A stretch of 9,372 nt of DNA from an uncultured Collinsella sp. (GTDB taxonomy: Bacteria; Actinomycetota; Coriobacteriia; Coriobacteriales; Coriobacteriaceae). Both the position numbers and the translations under genes were made by a program. How positions within the stretch are numbered: position 1 is the stretch's first letter; every line of letters starts with the position of its first letter. Under the pieces are notes generated by a model. The model worked only from the letters and a program-made list of their open reading frames with translations, was not told the DNA's origin and ran no database searches. Positions 7,680 to 9,372 of the stretch are shown here, in pieces. Where the stretch lies: positions 1 through 9,372 of the forward strand of contig CAKUGX010000075.1 in NCBI GenBank assembly GCA_934654765.1, written 5' to 3'.

Positions 7680-7701
7680 GCGGGCAGAGCGATCTGCCCG
7701 C
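7680..7701 (+). terminator. Hairpin with GCGA tetraloop before the zinc-ribbon gene
   Basis: Perfect 9-bp stem (7680-7688 with 7693-7701, GCGGGCAGA / TCTGCCCGC) closed by the stable GNRA-type loop GCGA, followed by only three T residues. It lies 45 bases after the debranching enzyme stop and 12 bases before the AGGAAG ribosome binding site. It could be a weak terminator of the upstream gene or a leader element (attenuator or mRNA stabiliser). Confidence 0.5.
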
Positions 7702-7723
7702 TTTGCGGTGAAAAGGAAGTATT

Positions 7724-7960
7724 ATGGCGCGCTACGATTACAAATGCTCGAGCTGCGGCAACGTGTTCGAGGTTGAGCATCCCATGTCCGAGACCCCCGA
7801 GGTCGTGTGCCCGAGCTGCGGTGCTCCGGCCGCCAAGACGTTCTCGGCCAGCGGCATCAAGTTTGAAGGCAGCGGCTTCTACAACACCGATCAGCGCAGT
7901 GGCGGTTCCAGCACCAGCGCCACCAGTGGCTGCTGCGCCAACTGCCCGCATAGCCACTAA
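7724..7960 (+). CDS. FmdB-type zinc-ribbon protein
   Basis: A 78-residue protein of the FmdB/CxxC-CxxC regulatory-type zinc ribbon family (small bacterial proteins with the start MxxYxYxCxxCG). Two CxxC pairs are visible, C8-C11 and C29-C32, which would bind one zinc ion. They are followed by the KTFSASGIKFEGSGFYNTD segment typical of the family, then a Gly/Ser/Thr-rich stretch and an extra C70-C71-x-x-C74-P-H-S-H end that could bind a second metal. The function is not established for most members; the name comes from a putative regulator near formamidase genes. The start is supported by AGGAAG at 7714-7719, 4 bases before ATG. No link to glycogen metabolism can be shown; the location may be incidental. 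Confidence 0.9.
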   Translation: MARYDYKCSSCGNVFEVEHPMSETPEVVCPSCGAPAAKTFSASGIKFEGSGFYNTDQRSGGSSTSATSGCCANCPHSH

Positions 7961-7976
7961 CAGCTGGCAACAACAA

Positions 7977-8033
7977 AACGCACGAAGGCGGCCCTGCGAC
8001 CAACAATCGATCGCAGGGCCGCCTTCGTGCGTT
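7977..8033 (+). terminator. Long perfect hairpin, probably a bidirectional terminator
   Basis: The arms at 7977-7999 and 8011-8033 are a perfect 23-bp inverted repeat with an 11-base loop. It starts 16 bases after the zinc-ribbon stop. On the plus strand only GTTG follows, a poor U-tract. On the minus strand the stem runs into TTTTGTTGTTG, a good U-rich tail. The element therefore suits a terminator shared with a minus-strand gene arriving from the right, a position now occupied by the insertion sequence. Confidence 0.7.
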
Positions 8034-8073
8034 GCGGTGAAATAAGGACTATTTGGCGGGTAGATGCCCCCAT

Positions 8074-8101
8074 TGGGGGTGCGGACGATTTCCTGGACCG
8101 C
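8074..8101 (+). repeat. Left terminal inverted repeat of the insertion sequence
   Basis: It reads TGGGGGTGCGGAC (8074-8086), GATTTCC (8087-8093), TGGACCGC (8094-8101). The first and third blocks match the other end (12 of 13 and 8 of 8); the seven bases between match at no position. Just inside, CGCCTAGGCG (8099-8108) is a 10-base palindrome that includes the transposase stop. Confidence 0.85.
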
Positions 8102-9319
8102 CTAGGCGTATCCAAGCTTCCTGCGGTACTCCATCGGGCTCAGCCACCCGAGGGACTTCTTTATCCGCTCCTCACGATAGTACACGAGGTAGGCCTCGAG
8201 CCTGGCCATGAACTCCTCGGGCGTCACGCCCTCCCAGTCCCTGTAGTGGAAGAACTCGTTCTTGAGCCGCCCGAAGAAGCCCTCGCAGGCCGAGTTGTCG
8301 GGGCTGCAGCCCTTGGCGGACATGCTCCTGACCAGGCCGTTCTCCCGGCAGATCCCGATCCACTCGGGCCAGCGGTAGTGGCCGCCGCGGTCCGAGTGGA
8401 TCGTCGTGCGGGCGCCGGCCGGCCTGGCCGCGAGGGCCTTGAGCAGGCTCGAGTTCGCGAGGCGCTTGTCGGGGTGCAGCCCGACCGACCAGGCGACGGG
8501 CATCCCGTCGAAGCAGTCGACGATCGGGCTCAGGTAGACCTTCCGGCCGCCCGGGAGCCTGAACTCGGTGATGTCGGTGAGCCACAGCCGGTTGGGCTCG
8601 TCGGCGCGGAACCTCCTGTTCACGAGGTTCTCCGGCGCCTTGGAGACCTCGCCGACGTAGGAGCTGTAGCCCCGGGCGCGCCTCTTGTTGTAGACGACCT
8701 CGAGGCCCTCCTCGCGCATCACGCGGCGCACGCGCTTCTCGCTCGCCTCGACGCCCTCGCGGCGGAGGCGCGCCCAGACGGTGCGGTAGCCCCAGCAGCC
8801 GGACCCCTCGCCGAAGATGCGCACCACGTGGGCGCGTATGTCGGCGTCGCGGTCGCGCGGCTCGGCGACGCGGGGCCTCCAGTACTCATAGGAGCTCTTC
8901 GATATTCTCAAGAAACCTGTGATCGAGCGGAGGGGCAGGGCGGTCGCCCGCCTCAATCTCTCGCCGAGCTCGCACTTGCTCCTGTTCGAGATCGAAGCCG
9001 GGTCCCACCCTTCCGCTTTTAGGTCGGCCAACACCGCCCTGAGCAGCAGGTTCTCTATCTGGTCCTCGTTGAGCCCGGCGAGCGGGCCGGTGGCGGGCGG
9101 GGCGTATATCGACTTGTCGGGGCCCAAGCTGGCCTCCTTCCGTGGCGGTTGCTTCGCCCCGATTCTACAGCCCCTGCCGGTGTAGCTGCGCGGGAGGTGC
9201 CCCGTCGCCCACTTCTTGGCCGCGCTCACCGTGACCCCCGCGAACCTCGCGGCGGCGGTCGGCCCCATGCCGTCCTCCGTCGCCAGGAGGAAGAGCTCGA
9301 CCTTCTCCCTGCTGTACAT
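8102..9319 (-). CDS. IS3-family DDE transposase, single uninterrupted ORF
   Basis: A 405-residue transposase that would catalyse strand cleavage and joining at the terminal repeats. Seen in order: an N-terminal helix-turn-helix of the OrfA type (about 4-45, TAAARFAGVTVSAAKKW), a linker, an HTH_21-like region (about 155-205, GCWGYRTVWARLRREG), and an rve-type integrase core. The core has D249 in LWLTDITEF, D310 in IHSDRGG and E346 in DNSACEGFFGRLKNE, with K353 seven residues on. D310 and E346 are separated by 35 residues, the classic DD(35)E spacing, so it looks active. The start at 9319 is chosen for a strong GGAGG (9325-9329) five bases upstream. The longer in-frame ATG at 9367 lies inside the terminal repeat. 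Many IS3 members split this protein into OrfA and OrfB joined by a frameshift; here it is one frame. Confidence 0.92.
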   Translation of the reverse strand: MYSREKVELFLLATEDGMGPTAAARFAGVTVSAAKKWATGHLPRSYTGRGCRIGAKQPPRKEASLGPDKSIYAPPATGPLAGLNEDQIENLLLRAVLADLKAEGWDPASISNRSKCELGERLRRATALPLRSITGFLRISKSSYEYWRPRVAEPRDRDADIRAHVVRIFGEGSGCWGYRTVWARLRREGVEASEKRVRRVMREEGLEVVYNKRRARGYSSYVGEVSKAPENLVNRRFRADEPNRLWLTDITEFRLPGGRKVYLSPIVDCFDGMPVAWSVGLHPDKRLANSSLLKALAARPAGARTTIHSDRGGHYRWPEWIGICRENGLVRSMSAKGCSPDNSACEGFFGRLKNEFFHYRDWEGVTPEEFMARLEAYLVYYREERIKKSLGWLSPMEYRRKLGYA

Positions 9320-9344
9320 GCGAACCTCCAGTCCGGACCGCCTC

Positions 9345-9372
9345 GCGGTCCAACTTTCTGTCCGCATCCCCA
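9345..9372 (-). repeat. Right terminal inverted repeat of the insertion sequence
   Basis: Read on the minus strand from 9372: TGGGGATGCGGAC, AGAAAGT, TGGACCGC. The inner block GCGGTCC (9345-9351) also pairs with GGACCGC (9335-9341) across three bases, so this end can form a small 7-bp hairpin upstream of the transposase start. Confidence 0.85.

Larger units (their letters stand above)
8074..9372 (-). mobile_element. Insertion sequence, IS3 family, apparently complete (1299 bp)
   Basis: The element is bounded by imperfect 28-bp terminal inverted repeats that start with TG, as in the IS3 family. It contains one transposase gene covering almost all of it. The stop codon abuts the left repeat (8102-8104 after 8101). 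The outer end at 9372 is the last base of the window, so the target duplication and right flank are not visible. The codons look different from the neighbouring genes (for example AGG for arginine in the transposase), which fits horizontal origin. Confidence 0.85.

Noticed and set aside
8027..9022. Plus-strand open frame across the long hairpin and the insertion sequence
   Set aside because: It is antisense to the intact DDE transposase and would start inside the terminator stem. The Pro/Ala/Val/Gly-rich product has no domain.
9320..9367. Longer transposase start at 9367
   Set aside because: The ATG lies inside the terminal inverted repeat without a ribosome binding site, whereas 9319 has GGAGG at ideal spacing.

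Overview
The window looks like chromosomal DNA from a high-GC gut actinobacterium of the class Coriobacteriia, most likely close to Collinsella. The reasons are strong G/C preference at third codon positions, a GlgC/GlgD pair (otherwise common in Firmicutes) in a GC-rich genome, a lysine/alanine/threonine protein tail of the kind seen in actinobacterial DNA-binding proteins, and a GH13-GH77 fusion. The taxon is an inference from gene content; no marker gene is present.

Layout. Bases 1-4120 hold three same-strand glycogen synthesis genes: the 3' part of glgC (1-576), glgD (581-1708) and glgA (1796-4120). GlgC with GlgD makes ADP-glucose, and GlgA adds the glucose to the growing alpha-1,4-glucan. 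GlgA carries an unusual C-terminal extension of about 284 residues, first acidic and then histone-H1-like. A hairpin terminator at 4154-4186 ends this block. After a second hairpin and a candidate promoter, a single 1098-residue gene (4339-7635) encodes a GH13 debranching/pullulanase-type enzyme fused to a GH77 4-alpha-glucanotransferase. This could be a one-polypeptide glycogen or maltodextrin debranching enzyme. Synthesis and breakdown of storage glucan are therefore side by side, but apparently in separate transcription units.

Next comes a small FmdB-type zinc-ribbon gene (7724-7960), followed by a perfect 23-bp stem hairpin (7977-8033) that probably terminates transcription from both sides. 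The rest (8074-9372) is an apparently complete insertion sequence of the IS3 family on the minus strand. It has bipartite 28-bp terminal inverted repeats and one uninterrupted DDE transposase ORF. The window stops exactly at the last base of the right repeat, so the other flank and the target duplication cannot be seen.

No tRNA, rRNA, CRISPR array, phage gene or defence system was found. No gene-free stretch exceeds 300 bases; the largest gap is 4121-4338. The most unusual items are the H1-like tail on GlgA, the GH13-GH77 fusion, the recurrent leader hairpins, and the insertion sequence sitting next to a sequence that resembles its own tip.
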